A stretch of 64,000 nt of DNA from an uncultured Bacteroidales bacterium (lineage in GTDB: Bacteria; Bacteroidota; Bacteroidia; Bacteroidales; P3): positions 1 through 64,000 of the forward strand of contig ONJQ01000012.1 of NCBI GenBank assembly GCA_900318175.1, given 5' to 3'. A program made the position numbers and the translations under genes. Below the pieces are notes generated by a model. That model did not search any database and had not been told where the DNA came from. It worked only from the letters and a program-made list of their open reading frames with translations. Positions 35,162 through 43,840 of the stretch are shown piece by piece (position 1 is the first letter of the stretch; every line of letters begins with the position of its first letter).

Positions 35162-36091
35162 ATGAAGGTATTTTTCGTTGCCAGCGGCAACAAGAGTGTA
35201 GGGTGCGTAAGCCCCTTTGTCCAGTCGCAGTATGACTCCCTCAGCAGGGAAGGCTTGGAGATGGTTCTCTTCCCGATCCGCGGCAAAGGTTGGAAGGCTT
35301 ACGCCCGCGCCATACTCCAACTGCGGAAGGCCATCCGAAGTGAACGTCCCGACGTGGTGCATGCCCACTATTCTGTGTGCGGCATTGTGGCCACTGTAGC
35401 TGCACTCTGCTACCGTACCAAAGTGGTGGTCTCCATCCTCGGCAGTTTCCCACACAGGAACTTCAAGAGGCGTTGGGTACGGTTCTGCATCAAGCATGTA
35501 TGGGATGCGACCATTGTGAAGTCTCAGCGTACGGCCGACCAGCTGGAGATGCAACTCCCTGTAATCCCCAACGGGGTGAATCTGGAGCAGTTTTCCATCA
35601 TCCCCCACGACGAGGCCAGAAGCCTTTGTGGCTTTGAGGAGGGGAAGCGATACATTGTGTGGTGCTCGGACCCGGCACGGCCTGAGAAACGCTACGACTG
35701 GGCGGAAGCGGCGACCCAAAGGCTCAACGACCCGAACACGGTGCTCTTCCCCCTCTACGGCAAGCCCCACGACGAGGTGGTTCGCTACTTGTGCGCTGCC
35801 GACCTGCTGCTGCTGACCTCCGTTTCGGAAGGGTCGCCCAATGTCATCAAGGAGGCCATGGCGTGCAACTGCCCCATTGTGAGCACAGATGTGGGTGACG
35901 TCAGCTGGATTACTCAAGGCGTCGAGGGGACTTACGTGGCACCCGTGGGCGACATCGCGGCGCTTGCCTCCTGCATCCGTCAGGCACTGGACCGTGGCGG
36001 GCGCACCGAAGGGCGAAAGCGCATCGAGGAATACGGCATCACAACCCACTGCATTGCTCAGAAAATCATCAATATCTATGACTCTTTATAA
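35162..36091 (+). CDS. Glycosyltransferase family 4
   Basis: 309 residues, a compact GT-B enzyme. RPDVVHAHYSVCGIVATVAA and VIPNGVNLEQFSIIP are GT4 acceptor-domain blocks; the donor domain holds LTSVSEGSPNVIKEAMACNC with the E-x7-E motif. It adds a sugar to the growing glycan. The gene overlaps the following CapK-like gene by 14 bases. Confidence 0.9.
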   Translation: MKVFFVASGNKSVGCVSPFVQSQYDSLSREGLEMVLFPIRGKGWKAYARAILQLRKAIRSERPDVVHAHYSVCGIVATVAALCYRTKVVVSILGSFPHRNFKRRWVRFCIKHVWDATIVKSQRTADQLEMQLPVIPNGVNLEQFSIIPHDEARSLCGFEEGKRYIVWCSDPARPEKRYDWAEAATQRLNDPNTVLFPLYGKPHDEVVRYLCAADLLLLTSVSEGSPNVIKEAMACNCPIVSTDVGDVSWITQGVEGTYVAPVGDIAALASCIRQALDRGGRTEGRKRIEEYGITTHCIAQKIINIYDSL

Positions 36092-37481
36092 TATCCTTGA
36101 CCTATACCTCTTCCTGCCCCTTGGCGACTGGGTGAACCACAGTTGCGTGGGGCGCGAGTTGAAACGCTTGCGGAGCCAAGACAGCCTGAGCGAGGAGGAA
36201 ATCCGCAACCTGCAGAACGCGAAACTCCAACGTCTCGTGGCCCACTGCTACGAGACGGTTCCCTACTATCGGCACCTCTTCGACAGCCTCGGCGTGAAAC
36301 CCGAGCAAATACGCTGCCGTGAGGACCTGAAAGTGCTGCCCCCGCTCACCAAGCAGACCATCCGCGACAACTACAACGAAATGTTCAGCACGGCCGTGGA
36401 CCCCAAACGGCTGCGGAAAAGCTCCACAGGCGGCAGCACAGGCACACCGCTGAACTTCTGCACCGACGCCCGTGAATGGAGCTGCTGGAAAGCCTCCACA
36501 CTGCGAGCCTGGGAGTGGTACGGCATACATCTTGGCGACAAGATTTTCTCGCTCGGAGGCAACTCAATCAATCAGAAAAAATCGCTCCTGTCGTTCAAAG
36601 GGCTCTACGACCGAGTCATCATGCGCAACTACAAATTCAGCAGCGCGGACGTCACCGACGCCTGTATGCAGCGCCACTACGAAGCCCTGATGCGGTTGCG
36701 TCCCGCCGCGTTGAGGGGCTACGGCTCGTCACTCTACATCCTTGCCCGCTACATCGAGGAGCATCGCCTACCCCTCTGCCCCATCAAGGCCGTCTTGACC
36801 ACCGGCGAAGTGCTGGTGGGCGAATACCGCCGCAAGCTTGAGGAGGTATTCCATGCACCCGTCTACGACGCTTACGGCGCAGGCGACGGCGGCATCCTCT
36901 CACACGAATGCCCGTGCCACTCTGGCTTCCACATCACCGAGCAGTCCTGCATCATCGAAATCACCGACCAGCAGGGCCACCCCCTCCCCGACGGCCAGAC
37001 AGGCTACGTCTGCACCACCGATCTGGACAACTACGCCTTCCCCTTCCTGCGCTACCATGTGGGCGACATGGCCTACCTCAAAACCGAGCCCTGCACATGC
37101 GGTCGCCACACGCGCCTCATCGGTGAGGTGATGGGCCGCGCCGGACGTCTCCTCTACAACAAGCAGGGCACGCCCATATCCCCTACCATGCTACCCATCA
37201 TGCTCTACCCCAACCTCGACTTTCAAACGCCTGCTCACCAAGAACTCTACAACAAAATAGACAAATACCAAATCCGTCAGGACAGCGCCGGCGACATCAC
37301 CCTCCTGCTCAAACTCAAACGCAAGGATGAGCCCACCGACCAGTTCGACTACATACGGCAGAACTACTGCAACCACTTCAAAGGCTCCGCAGTACGCCTG
37401 TTGTTTGTCGACGAGATTCCCTGCCTGCCCTCCGGTAAAGAAGACTACTGCATATCCGAATATCATTATCCAAACACATGA
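36078..37481 (+). CDS. CapK/PaaK-like AMP-forming ligase
   Basis: 467 residues of the phenylacetate-CoA-ligase-like group often found in capsule loci (CapK). Blocks: VPYYRHLFDSLGV, the P-loop SSTGGSTGTPL, YGAGDGGILSHEC in place of the adenylate-binding YG-x-TE, a zinc-like Cys cluster around ECPCHSG and PCTCGRH, and the hinge GRAGRLLYNKQG. It should activate a carboxylate as an adenylate, the final acceptor being unknown. Start at ATG 36078; the frame is open upstream inside the previous gene. Its stop overlaps the ATG of the opine dehydrogenase (ATGA), pointing to a shared pathway. Confidence 0.82.
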   Translation: MTLYNILDLYLFLPLGDWVNHSCVGRELKRLRSQDSLSEEEIRNLQNAKLQRLVAHCYETVPYYRHLFDSLGVKPEQIRCREDLKVLPPLTKQTIRDNYNEMFSTAVDPKRLRKSSTGGSTGTPLNFCTDAREWSCWKASTLRAWEWYGIHLGDKIFSLGGNSINQKKSLLSFKGLYDRVIMRNYKFSSADVTDACMQRHYEALMRLRPAALRGYGSSLYILARYIEEHRLPLCPIKAVLTTGEVLVGEYRRKLEEVFHAPVYDAYGAGDGGILSHECPCHSGFHITEQSCIIEITDQQGHPLPDGQTGYVCTTDLDNYAFPFLRYHVGDMAYLKTEPCTCGRHTRLIGEVMGRAGRLLYNKQGTPISPTMLPIMLYPNLDFQTPAHQELYNKIDKYQIRQDSAGDITLLLKLKRKDEPTDQFDYIRQNYCNHFKGSAVRLLFVDEIPCLPSGKEDYCISEYHYPNT

Positions 37482-38683
37482 AGAAAAAACTCGTCATCTG
37501 TGGTGGGGGCAGCAGCGCCCACACACTCATCCCCCTGTTGGACGGCTCCATATTCGACGTATCCATCTATACCTCCCGACCCGCACAGTGGCACAGTCGC
37601 ATAGACCTTGAGTGGCACAACCCCGCGGGCGAAGTACTCGGCACCTACAGCGGCGCCCTCACCGCCGCCTCCAGCAACCCTGCCGAGCTCATCCCATCAG
37701 CGGACTACATCGTCTTCTGCATGCCCGTCCACCAATACCGCGTGGCACTCCATGCCATCGCGCCCTACATCGACCATCACAAAACCGTCTTCATCGGCAC
37801 CCTCTACGGACAAGGCGGATGGAACTGGATGATCAACGAAGTCAAAACCCTCTACGGCCTCGACAACATCGTCGCCTTCGCCTTCGGGCTCATCCCCTGG
37901 GTCTGCCGCATCATCCAGTATGGCAAGACAGGCGTCACCTACGGCTGCAAGGCCGCCAACTACGCCGCCTGCACCCCCGCATCCTACTTCCCCACCATCA
38001 ACGCCGAGCTGCTGGACCACATCTGTCACCACTGGTTTGGCAAAGGCGCCGTGCAGCAATGCAGCAACTTCCTCTCCCTCACCCTCTCTGTGGACAATCA
38101 GATCATCCACACCTCCCGCTGTCTGGGTCTCTACAAAGTGCACGGGCTCACTTGGCAGCATCGCGACGACGTGCCCTGGTTCTATAAGGACTACGACGAC
38201 ATCTCCGCCAATCTCCTCTCCTCTCTCGACGCCGAATACACCCTTGTGCGCAACGCCATCAAAGCACTCCACCCCGAGCGGGACTACCGCTACATGATGG
38301 ACTACTTAGCCCTGGAGCGTTTCTCCTACCAGTCCCACAACACCGACATCAAGCAATCTTTCGTCACCTCGCAAACCCTCACCTCCATCGGCACCCCCGT
38401 CGTTCAGAACGCCGAGGGCCTTTGGGAGATAGACCGCACCAGCCGGTTTTTCCTCGACGACATTTACTACGGCAACTGCATAGCCAAATGGATGGCCGAA
38501 CAGCTGGGCATCCCCACCCCCACCATTGACGAGATACTGCGTTGGGCGCAGATGGTGCGACAAGAAGCCATCATCGGTCCCGACAACCACCTGCTTATCG
38601 ACAGCCCCGACCTGAAAGAACCCATGAAGTCCGGCATACCCGCCTACTACGGATTCCACACCATAGAGGACTGCATCGACTGA
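37478..38683 (+). CDS. Opine (octopine/nopaline) dehydrogenase family protein
   Basis: 401 residues. N-terminal NAD(P)-binding VICGGGSSAHTLIPLLDG, a form of G-x-G-x-x-A seen in octopine dehydrogenases, and the domain break SADYIVFCMPVHQYRVAL. The C-terminal helical half contains HTSRCLGLYKVH and the segment around LERFSYQSHNTDI, compatible with the substrate domain. Opine dehydrogenases join an amino acid to a 2-keto acid by reductive condensation. In a polysaccharide locus this suggests an opine-like group such as alanopine, known as an amide substituent in some O-antigens, activated by the CapK-like ligase just upstream. This is inference from context. Confidence 0.72.
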   Translation: MKKKLVICGGGSSAHTLIPLLDGSIFDVSIYTSRPAQWHSRIDLEWHNPAGEVLGTYSGALTAASSNPAELIPSADYIVFCMPVHQYRVALHAIAPYIDHHKTVFIGTLYGQGGWNWMINEVKTLYGLDNIVAFAFGLIPWVCRIIQYGKTGVTYGCKAANYAACTPASYFPTINAELLDHICHHWFGKGAVQQCSNFLSLTLSVDNQIIHTSRCLGLYKVHGLTWQHRDDVPWFYKDYDDISANLLSSLDAEYTLVRNAIKALHPERDYRYMMDYLALERFSYQSHNTDIKQSFVTSQTLTSIGTPVVQNAEGLWEIDRTSRFFLDDIYYGNCIAKWMAEQLGIPTPTIDEILRWAQMVRQEAIIGPDNHLLIDSPDLKEPMKSGIPAYYGFHTIEDCID

Positions 38684-38686
38684 GTA

Positions 38687-38718
38687 CACATTTCAATGAA
38701 AGCGCGAATGTGTGAGTC
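38687..38718. repeat. 8-bp-period tandem repeat, locus 8 (degenerate)
   Basis: ACACATTT, two poorly matching octamers, then GTGTGAGT. The weakest member of the family; one half is in each sense. Confidence 0.4.
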
Positions 38719-38754
38719 TTCTTTTATTATTTAATTCTTAATTATCGATTTTCA

Positions 38755-39273
38755 ATGGAATACGTTGAACGACGCACGGTGAAATCCGTTCTCAAAGGCA
38801 TCTGGACACACACCCTTTCGGACATAGCCATGTTCACCTTCCCCTATCAGCTCACCACCGCCATCCATCGGCTGCGTGGAGTGAAGATAGGCAAGCATAC
38901 CCACATCTCGCGCCACGTCGTACTCGACGATCACAACCCCGAACTCATCGAGATTGGCAGCGGAGTATACATCACTTACGGAGTCATCATCATCTGCCAC
39001 AAACGCGACATGGACTACTACACCCCCGGCATCCAGGGCAAGAACTGGCCATTCAAAACGGCCAAAGTAGTGCTGGAGGACGACTGCCACATCGGCATTG
39101 GCAGCATCATCATGCCCGGAGTCACCATCGGCCGAGGAGCCATCGTCGGGGCTGGGAGCCTGGTCACGCACGACGTCCCGCCCTACAGCGTCGCTGTCGG
39201 CTCTCCAGCCAAAGTCGTCAAGACCTACAAAGCCGATATGAATGTGGGAATGTGTGAACGTGGGAATGTGTGA
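38755..39273 (+). CDS. Hexapeptide-repeat acyltransferase
   Basis: 172 residues, left-handed beta helix. Hexapeptide pattern from VKIGKHTHISRHVVLDDHNP to CHIGIGSIIMPGVTIGRGAI and VGAGSLVTHDVPPYSVAVGS, the usual end of sugar O- or N-acetyltransferases. The last residues NVGMCERGNV come from an octamer repeat block into which the gene runs; the native end was probably near the PAKVVK motif. It likely transfers an acetyl group from acetyl-CoA to a sugar. Confidence 0.87.
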   Translation: MEYVERRTVKSVLKGIWTHTLSDIAMFTFPYQLTTAIHRLRGVKIGKHTHISRHVVLDDHNPELIEIGSGVYITYGVIIICHKRDMDYYTPGIQGKNWPFKTAKVVLEDDCHIGIGSIIMPGVTIGRGAIVGAGSLVTHDVPPYSVAVGSPAKVVKTYKADMNVGMCERGNV

Positions 39274-39279
39274 ATGCGT
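39240..39279. repeat. 8-bp-period tandem repeat, locus 9 (inverted sense)
   Basis: Five octamers in perfect phase: GAATGTGG, GAATGTGT, GAACGTGG, GAATGTGT, GAATGCGT. It overlaps the 3' end of the acyltransferase gene. Confidence 0.85.
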
Positions 39280-39304
39280 AAGTCTTTTTCAATTCTCAAT
39301 CATT

Positions 39305-40327
39305 ATGAAATACATTTTCGAACTCAATCACCCAAAGCACTACTATCAATTCAAATACATCATGCAGTCCCTGCAGAAACAAGGACACGAAATCCTTGTC
39401 TTAGCACGGGACAAAGACGTGCTTCTCAAAGTATTGGAAGAGGAAAACGTCCCCTACACCATCTTTGGCAATCACCACAAAAGCATGACCACCAAAATAC
39501 TGGGCACCTTTGCCATCATCAAGAACTATCTGGCAATAGCACGTCGGTTCCGGCCTGACTTCTACGTTTCGAAAGGCTCCTGGTACGGCACCTTCACGGC
39601 CAAACTGATGCGCCGCAAATCCATCATCTTTATCGACTCGGAAGTCATTCCGCTCAACAACCTTTTTGTGGTGCCAATCTGCACCAAAGTCATCACGGCG
39701 CAGTCCTTCAAACTTGACTATGGCTCGAAACACATCCGCGTACCTGGCCTCTTCGAGGACTGCTACCTCTCCCCCACCGTGTTTCAAGCCGACCCCTCTG
39801 TCATCCAGCGCTACAACCTAACCCAGCCATACGCCATACTCCGCTTTGTGGGATGGGAGGCCAACCATGACGTAGGCCGTTCTGGCTTCACACTCCAGCA
39901 GAAAGAAGAGTTAGTCCGCACAGTCTCTAAATACATGACCGTCTACATCTCGTCGGAAAAGCCCCTTCCCGAAAACCTTGCCAAATACCAACTGCCCACC
40001 CCGGCAGCACTCATACACCATGTTCTCAGTGCCGCCAGCCTCTACGTGGGCGACTCTCAGACCATGGCCACCGAGGCAGCTCTGGTCGGCACGCCCGCCA
40101 TCCGCTCCAACTCGTTTGTGGGTCCCAAAGACATGTCCAACTTCATCATGCTCCAAGAGACATACGGCATGCTCTTCAACATTGCCGACCCTGACGACGC
40201 CATAAAGAAAGCCGAGGAACTGGCCTCGCAGAACCACAAGACCGAGTGGCAACAAAAACGGGAGAAATACTATGCCCACACCGGCGACATCAACGCCACC
40301 ATCACCAATCTGCTCACCAACCTATAG
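39305..40327 (+). CDS. DUF354 family protein, GT-B glycosyltransferase-like
   Basis: 340 residues of the DUF354 family, seen in archaeal and bacterial polysaccharide clusters. GT-B-like layout: N-terminal FELNHPKHYYQFKYIMQSLQ with an N-terminal acceptor domain, and a donor-side block VGDSQTMATEAALVGTPAIR. It resembles UDP-HexNAc 2-epimerases and MurG-type enzymes in fold. It probably handles a nucleotide sugar; the exact reaction is not known. ATG 39305 chosen; the open frame upstream translates the octamer repeat. Confidence 0.78.
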   Translation: MKYIFELNHPKHYYQFKYIMQSLQKQGHEILVLARDKDVLLKVLEEENVPYTIFGNHHKSMTTKILGTFAIIKNYLAIARRFRPDFYVSKGSWYGTFTAKLMRRKSIIFIDSEVIPLNNLFVVPICTKVITAQSFKLDYGSKHIRVPGLFEDCYLSPTVFQADPSVIQRYNLTQPYAILRFVGWEANHDVGRSGFTLQQKEELVRTVSKYMTVYISSEKPLPENLAKYQLPTPAALIHHVLSAASLYVGDSQTMATEAALVGTPAIRSNSFVGPKDMSNFIMLQETYGMLFNIADPDDAIKKAEELASQNHKTEWQQKREKYYAHTGDINATITNLLTNL

Positions 40328-40351
40328 ACGCATCCCCAAACCCGCAAACCC

Positions 40352-41284
40352 ATGACGAAGGAGAAGACGTGCTTAATCACCAACGACGTAGAAACCACAT
40401 CTATCCTCAACCACAAATTGAGAGACAAGACTGGCCAATACGTCCTGACCCAAGGAATGCCCCGGCTGCTCGACTTGTACGACAAATACCAAGTCAAAGC
40501 AACATTCTTCTACACCGGCCACATCGCCCAGCTGTACCCGGATGTTGTGAAAATGGCGCACCAACGGGGTCATGAAGTGGGCTCACACGGCTTGACGCAC
40601 GAGGTGGATCAAGCCTTCGACGTACTCACCCCCCAGCAGCAACTCGCCCACCTCAAGCAGTCCAAGCAGATATTGGAGGACATCATAGGGGAAGAGGTCA
40701 TCTCCTTCCGCGCTCCTGCGGCAAGAGTCGACAAGACCTTCCCCACCATTATGCAGGAGGCTGGTTTCAAGGTGGACAGCTCCGTCTCGTCCCAACGGTT
40801 GGACATGATGTTCTCATTCGGAGCATTGAAAAAGCTCCACTGGCTTACCGCACCAAGGAAATACTACTTCACCAACCCAGACAACATCTTCCAACGTGGC
40901 AACTCGGACATCATGGAAGTGCCCATCTCCGCCTTCGGATTCCCCTATATCGGCACCTTCATGCGCATTGCGCCCGCCCTCAATCGGTTGACCCGAACCA
41001 CTCTCTACTGGGAAACCCTCTGCACTGGCCGCCAGTTCGTCTTCCTCACCCATCCCAACGAATTCATCGACGAAGACCGTGAAACCACCAAAATTGAGCG
41101 CCGCACCAATAACTACATCTCCTACCTCCTCGCCGACGTATTGCGCCACAAACTGAAAGTGAAAAACCTTGGCGAAAAAGCCCTGCCCATATTTGAGCGC
41201 GAACTAAAGTTCTTCCAACAGAAAGATTTCGAGTTTATTACCTGTCGTAACCTGTACAACCGGAACAAATCGGCAGCAAGCTAA
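40352..41284 (+). CDS. Polysaccharide deacetylase (NodB fold)
   Basis: 310 residues. NodB motifs TNDVETTS (acid plus metal Asp), HEVGSHGLTHEVDQ with both metal histidines, and SFRAPAARVD. No signal peptide, so cytosolic. It should deacetylate a sugar or lipid-linked intermediate, as related enzymes in bacterial polysaccharide loci do. It is the third of four deacetylase-fold genes in the locus. Confidence 0.87.
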   Translation: MTKEKTCLITNDVETTSILNHKLRDKTGQYVLTQGMPRLLDLYDKYQVKATFFYTGHIAQLYPDVVKMAHQRGHEVGSHGLTHEVDQAFDVLTPQQQLAHLKQSKQILEDIIGEEVISFRAPAARVDKTFPTIMQEAGFKVDSSVSSQRLDMMFSFGALKKLHWLTAPRKYYFTNPDNIFQRGNSDIMEVPISAFGFPYIGTFMRIAPALNRLTRTTLYWETLCTGRQFVFLTHPNEFIDEDRETTKIERRTNNYISYLLADVLRHKLKVKNLGEKALPIFERELKFFQQKDFEFITCRNLYNRNKSAAS

Positions 41285-41318
41285 CCCGTCGTCTCCTAAA
41301 ACTTCGCTCCTTGTAGGT

Positions 41319-41351
41319 CATTTGTTCCTCATTTGTTCCTCATTTGTTCCT
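41319..41351. repeat. 11-bp tandem repeat, three perfect copies
   Basis: CATTTGTTCCT three times (41319-41329, 41330-41340, 41341-41351), followed by a less clear AAACATTAGATAAATG. It lies in the 297-base gap 41285-41581, where I see no promoter match or gene. Confidence 0.85.
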
Positions 41352-41581
41352 CAAACATTAGATAAATGAAAAAATCACTGAGCAACAATGAACCGGAAAG
41401 GAGCGAAGATAGAAAGACCGAACACAAAAATTGAAAATAAAAAAAGGGATTATCCGAGAAGTTAAACAGGAAGAAAACGGAGACAGGTGGTATTGTTTTA
41501 GGCAAATATAATGTCCACGTTATCTTCTTTTTCAGCCTTCAATTTAACTTCCAGTCTATCCCTGAAAAATCATATTGAAAC

Positions 41582-42118
41582 ATGCCAGCAAAAGAAGTAC
41601 TACAATTTTACGGATTGGACAGCCCTTGGGGCAAAGTATGGTACGCCATCAAATTCCTATGGCGGTTCTTTCTCGATAAACTGATATTCATCACCCCTGT
41701 CAAATCGTGGCGCACAGTCATGCAACGGTGGCGCGGAGTGAACATCGGCAAAGGCGTATACATTGGCCACGAGGTGATATTCGACCGCGTGTTTACGGAC
41801 CAGATTACCATCGGCGACTACTCATCCATTGGCGACCGTGCCATCATCACGGCACACGCCAACATCCCGTCGGACACCATCTTGAAGAAAATATATCCTC
41901 GCGATATTAAAAAGACCACCATTGGAAAAGGAGTGTGGATTATGCCCAATGTGACCATAGTGCCGGGCGTGACCGTCGGCGACGAGTCCGTCGTGGCCAC
42001 AGGCGCTGTCGTCACCAAGGATGTGCCGCCACGTGTGCTCGTGGCCGGCGTCCCCGCTAAAGTGGTAAAAGACCTCAACCCCCTGCTTGAACCTTTTGAC
42101 AAAGAGGGTATCCGATAA
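41582..42118 (+). CDS. Hexapeptide-repeat acyltransferase
   Basis: 178 residues. Hexapeptide turns run from VNIGKGVYIGHEVIFD through ITIGDYSSIGDRAII to WIMPNVTIVPGVTVGDESVV and end VLVAGVPAKVVK. The N-terminal 40 residues are hydrophobic and aromatic (FLWRFFLDKLIFI), perhaps membrane-attached. A sugar O-acetyltransferase is most likely. It opens a small group with a deacetylase and the Wza/Wzc genes. Confidence 0.87.
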   Translation: MPAKEVLQFYGLDSPWGKVWYAIKFLWRFFLDKLIFITPVKSWRTVMQRWRGVNIGKGVYIGHEVIFDRVFTDQITIGDYSSIGDRAIITAHANIPSDTILKKIYPRDIKKTTIGKGVWIMPNVTIVPGVTVGDESVVATGAVVTKDVPPRVLVAGVPAKVVKDLNPLLEPFDKEGIR

Positions 42119-42137
42119 TCACTTTACACTTTAACAC

Positions 42138-42944
42138 ATGCGCGACTTCACCCTGAAAGCCTACAAGACCCTCCTCCTTGCCCTGCAACAATCCGGCTAC
42201 CAGTTTCAGACCTTCGAGGAATTCATTACCACCCCCCACGAAGGGAAGACGGTCGTGATGAGGCACGATGTAGATGAACTGGCCTGGAACGCACTGGCCA
42301 TAGCGCATGTCGAGAAAGCTCTTGGCATCAAGGCTACCTATTTCTTCCGCATCGTGAAGCAGAGCAACGTGCCCGAAGTCATCAAAGAGATTGTGGAAAT
42401 GGGGCACGAGGTAGGCTACCATTACGAGGACTTGGCTTCAGCCAAAGGCGATGAGGTAATGGCCATGGAAACTTTCAGGAGCAACCTCTCCTACTTCCGA
42501 ACCTACTTTCCCGTACGGAGCGTGTGTATGCATGGCAGTTCCACCTCCCAATACGACAACCGACTGCTGTGGAAAAACCATTCACTCGCTGACTTCGGAC
42601 TGATTGGCGAGCCCTACCTCTCAATCGACTTCAACCAAATCTACTACCTGACCGACACGGGGTACGCCTGGGATGGTGGACGATTTGCCACCCGCGACAT
42701 AGTGGAGAGCCCCTTCCAACTTGCATTCCATTCCACCCCCGAAATCGTCGAGAGCATCAATGCCGGCACTTTCCCTGAAAAAGCCATGATTCTTGCCCAT
42801 ACCCTCTGGACCGACAGCTTGACGCAATGGTACTGGCTACACACAAGGGAATACCTCCGCAACAGGCTGAAACTCTTGGCGCGAGACAATAAAATTGTGG
42901 CCAACATATACAACCGGCTCGTTGCTGCATACTGGAAGAGCTGA
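42138..42944 (+). CDS. Polysaccharide deacetylase-like protein
   Basis: 268 residues. VVMRHDVDELAWNA gives the DVD acid pair and MGHEVGYHYEDLA the histidine motif (HxxxH) of NodB-type deacetylases; SVCMHGSSTSQYDNR follows. The conserved RxPxG strand is less clear than in the 40352 protein. Probably deacetylates a glycan intermediate. It is the fourth deacetylase-fold gene. Confidence 0.8.
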   Translation: MRDFTLKAYKTLLLALQQSGYQFQTFEEFITTPHEGKTVVMRHDVDELAWNALAIAHVEKALGIKATYFFRIVKQSNVPEVIKEIVEMGHEVGYHYEDLASAKGDEVMAMETFRSNLSYFRTYFPVRSVCMHGSSTSQYDNRLLWKNHSLADFGLIGEPYLSIDFNQIYYLTDTGYAWDGGRFATRDIVESPFQLAFHSTPEIVESINAGTFPEKAMILAHTLWTDSLTQWYWLHTREYLRNRLKLLARDNKIVANIYNRLVAAYWKS

Positions 42945-43013
42945 CACCTATTGAATTTTAATTTTCGATGATACAATAATAACACCGACAATCACGTTAT
43001 AAAAAAATAAACA

Positions 43014-43799
43014 ATGAAGATGAGATTAATAAAACCCCTCTTATTAGTAGCCCTCTGTGGAACACTGGCTCTCACATCCTGCGTCACGCCGAGCCAAGTA
43101 AACTACCTACAAGACATGCGGCACGGAAGCCAAATTGAACTCGAAAACAAGTTCCAAGCAAAGATATGTCCTTATGACGAATTGGACATCTACGTTTTTG
43201 GACCTTCTGGCGAAGAGGACCTTGCAAAGCCCTTCAACATAAGTTCGAAAAACATCGGTAGCGGCGGTGCACAACGCGGTGCCTATCTGGTTGACGTCAA
43301 CGGCGACATTCAATTCCCCGTGCTTGGGAACATACACGTCTCAGGCATGACCCGACTGGAGTTACAGGACAATATCAAGCACCGACTGGAAAGCGAGAAC
43401 TTGCTGAACCAAGCTGTCATTATGGTGCGGTTCGCCAACTTCAAGATTTTCTTCCTCGGCGCCGAGGGCGGCAAATCCATCACTATCACCAACGAGCGTT
43501 GCACGTTCCTTGAAGCCCTTGCGCTGTGCGGCGACTTGAGTATCTACACCAGCCGCAACAAAATAGCCGTGATGCGCGAGATTGACGGCAAGATGGTGAT
43601 GCGCTACCTTGATCCCCGCTCATCGTCAGTCTTTCAGGACCCGTTCTTTATGCTGCAACAGAACGACTTCATCATCACGCAGAATTACAACACTTCCACC
43701 ACGCGCCAGGAGGCGCGCAACTTCGTCAGCATGTGGGCCACGACGGCCATGTCCACCATCACCCTGGTGCTGACAATCATCAACCTCATCAAGAAGTAA
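43014..43799 (+). CDS. wza: Outer-membrane polysaccharide export lipoprotein, Wza-like
   Basis: 261 residues. Lipoprotein signal with lipobox LALTSC and Cys at residue 23. The Poly_export domain is about residues 50-125 (KICPYDELDIYVFGPSGEED ... VDVNGDIQFPVLGNIHV), then an SLBB-like part, and a C-terminal hydrophobic segment (AMSTITLVLTIINLIKK) typical of the Bacteroidota form. It forms the outer-membrane part of the export channel and works with Wzc encoded next. Confidence 0.93.
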   Translation: MKMRLIKPLLLVALCGTLALTSCVTPSQVNYLQDMRHGSQIELENKFQAKICPYDELDIYVFGPSGEEDLAKPFNISSKNIGSGGAQRGAYLVDVNGDIQFPVLGNIHVSGMTRLELQDNIKHRLESENLLNQAVIMVRFANFKIFFLGAEGGKSITITNERCTFLEALALCGDLSIYTSRNKIAVMREIDGKMVMRYLDPRSSSVFQDPFFMLQQNDFIITQNYNTSTTRQEARNFVSMWATTAMSTITLVLTIINLIKK

Positions 43800-43840
43800 A
43801 CCATTTTTTTGCATAACCATAAATAATCTATCCATCCGTT

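Noticed and set aside
24281..41351. CRISPR array
   Set aside because: The repeats are 8 or 11 bases long, without spacers of constant length and with no cas genes.
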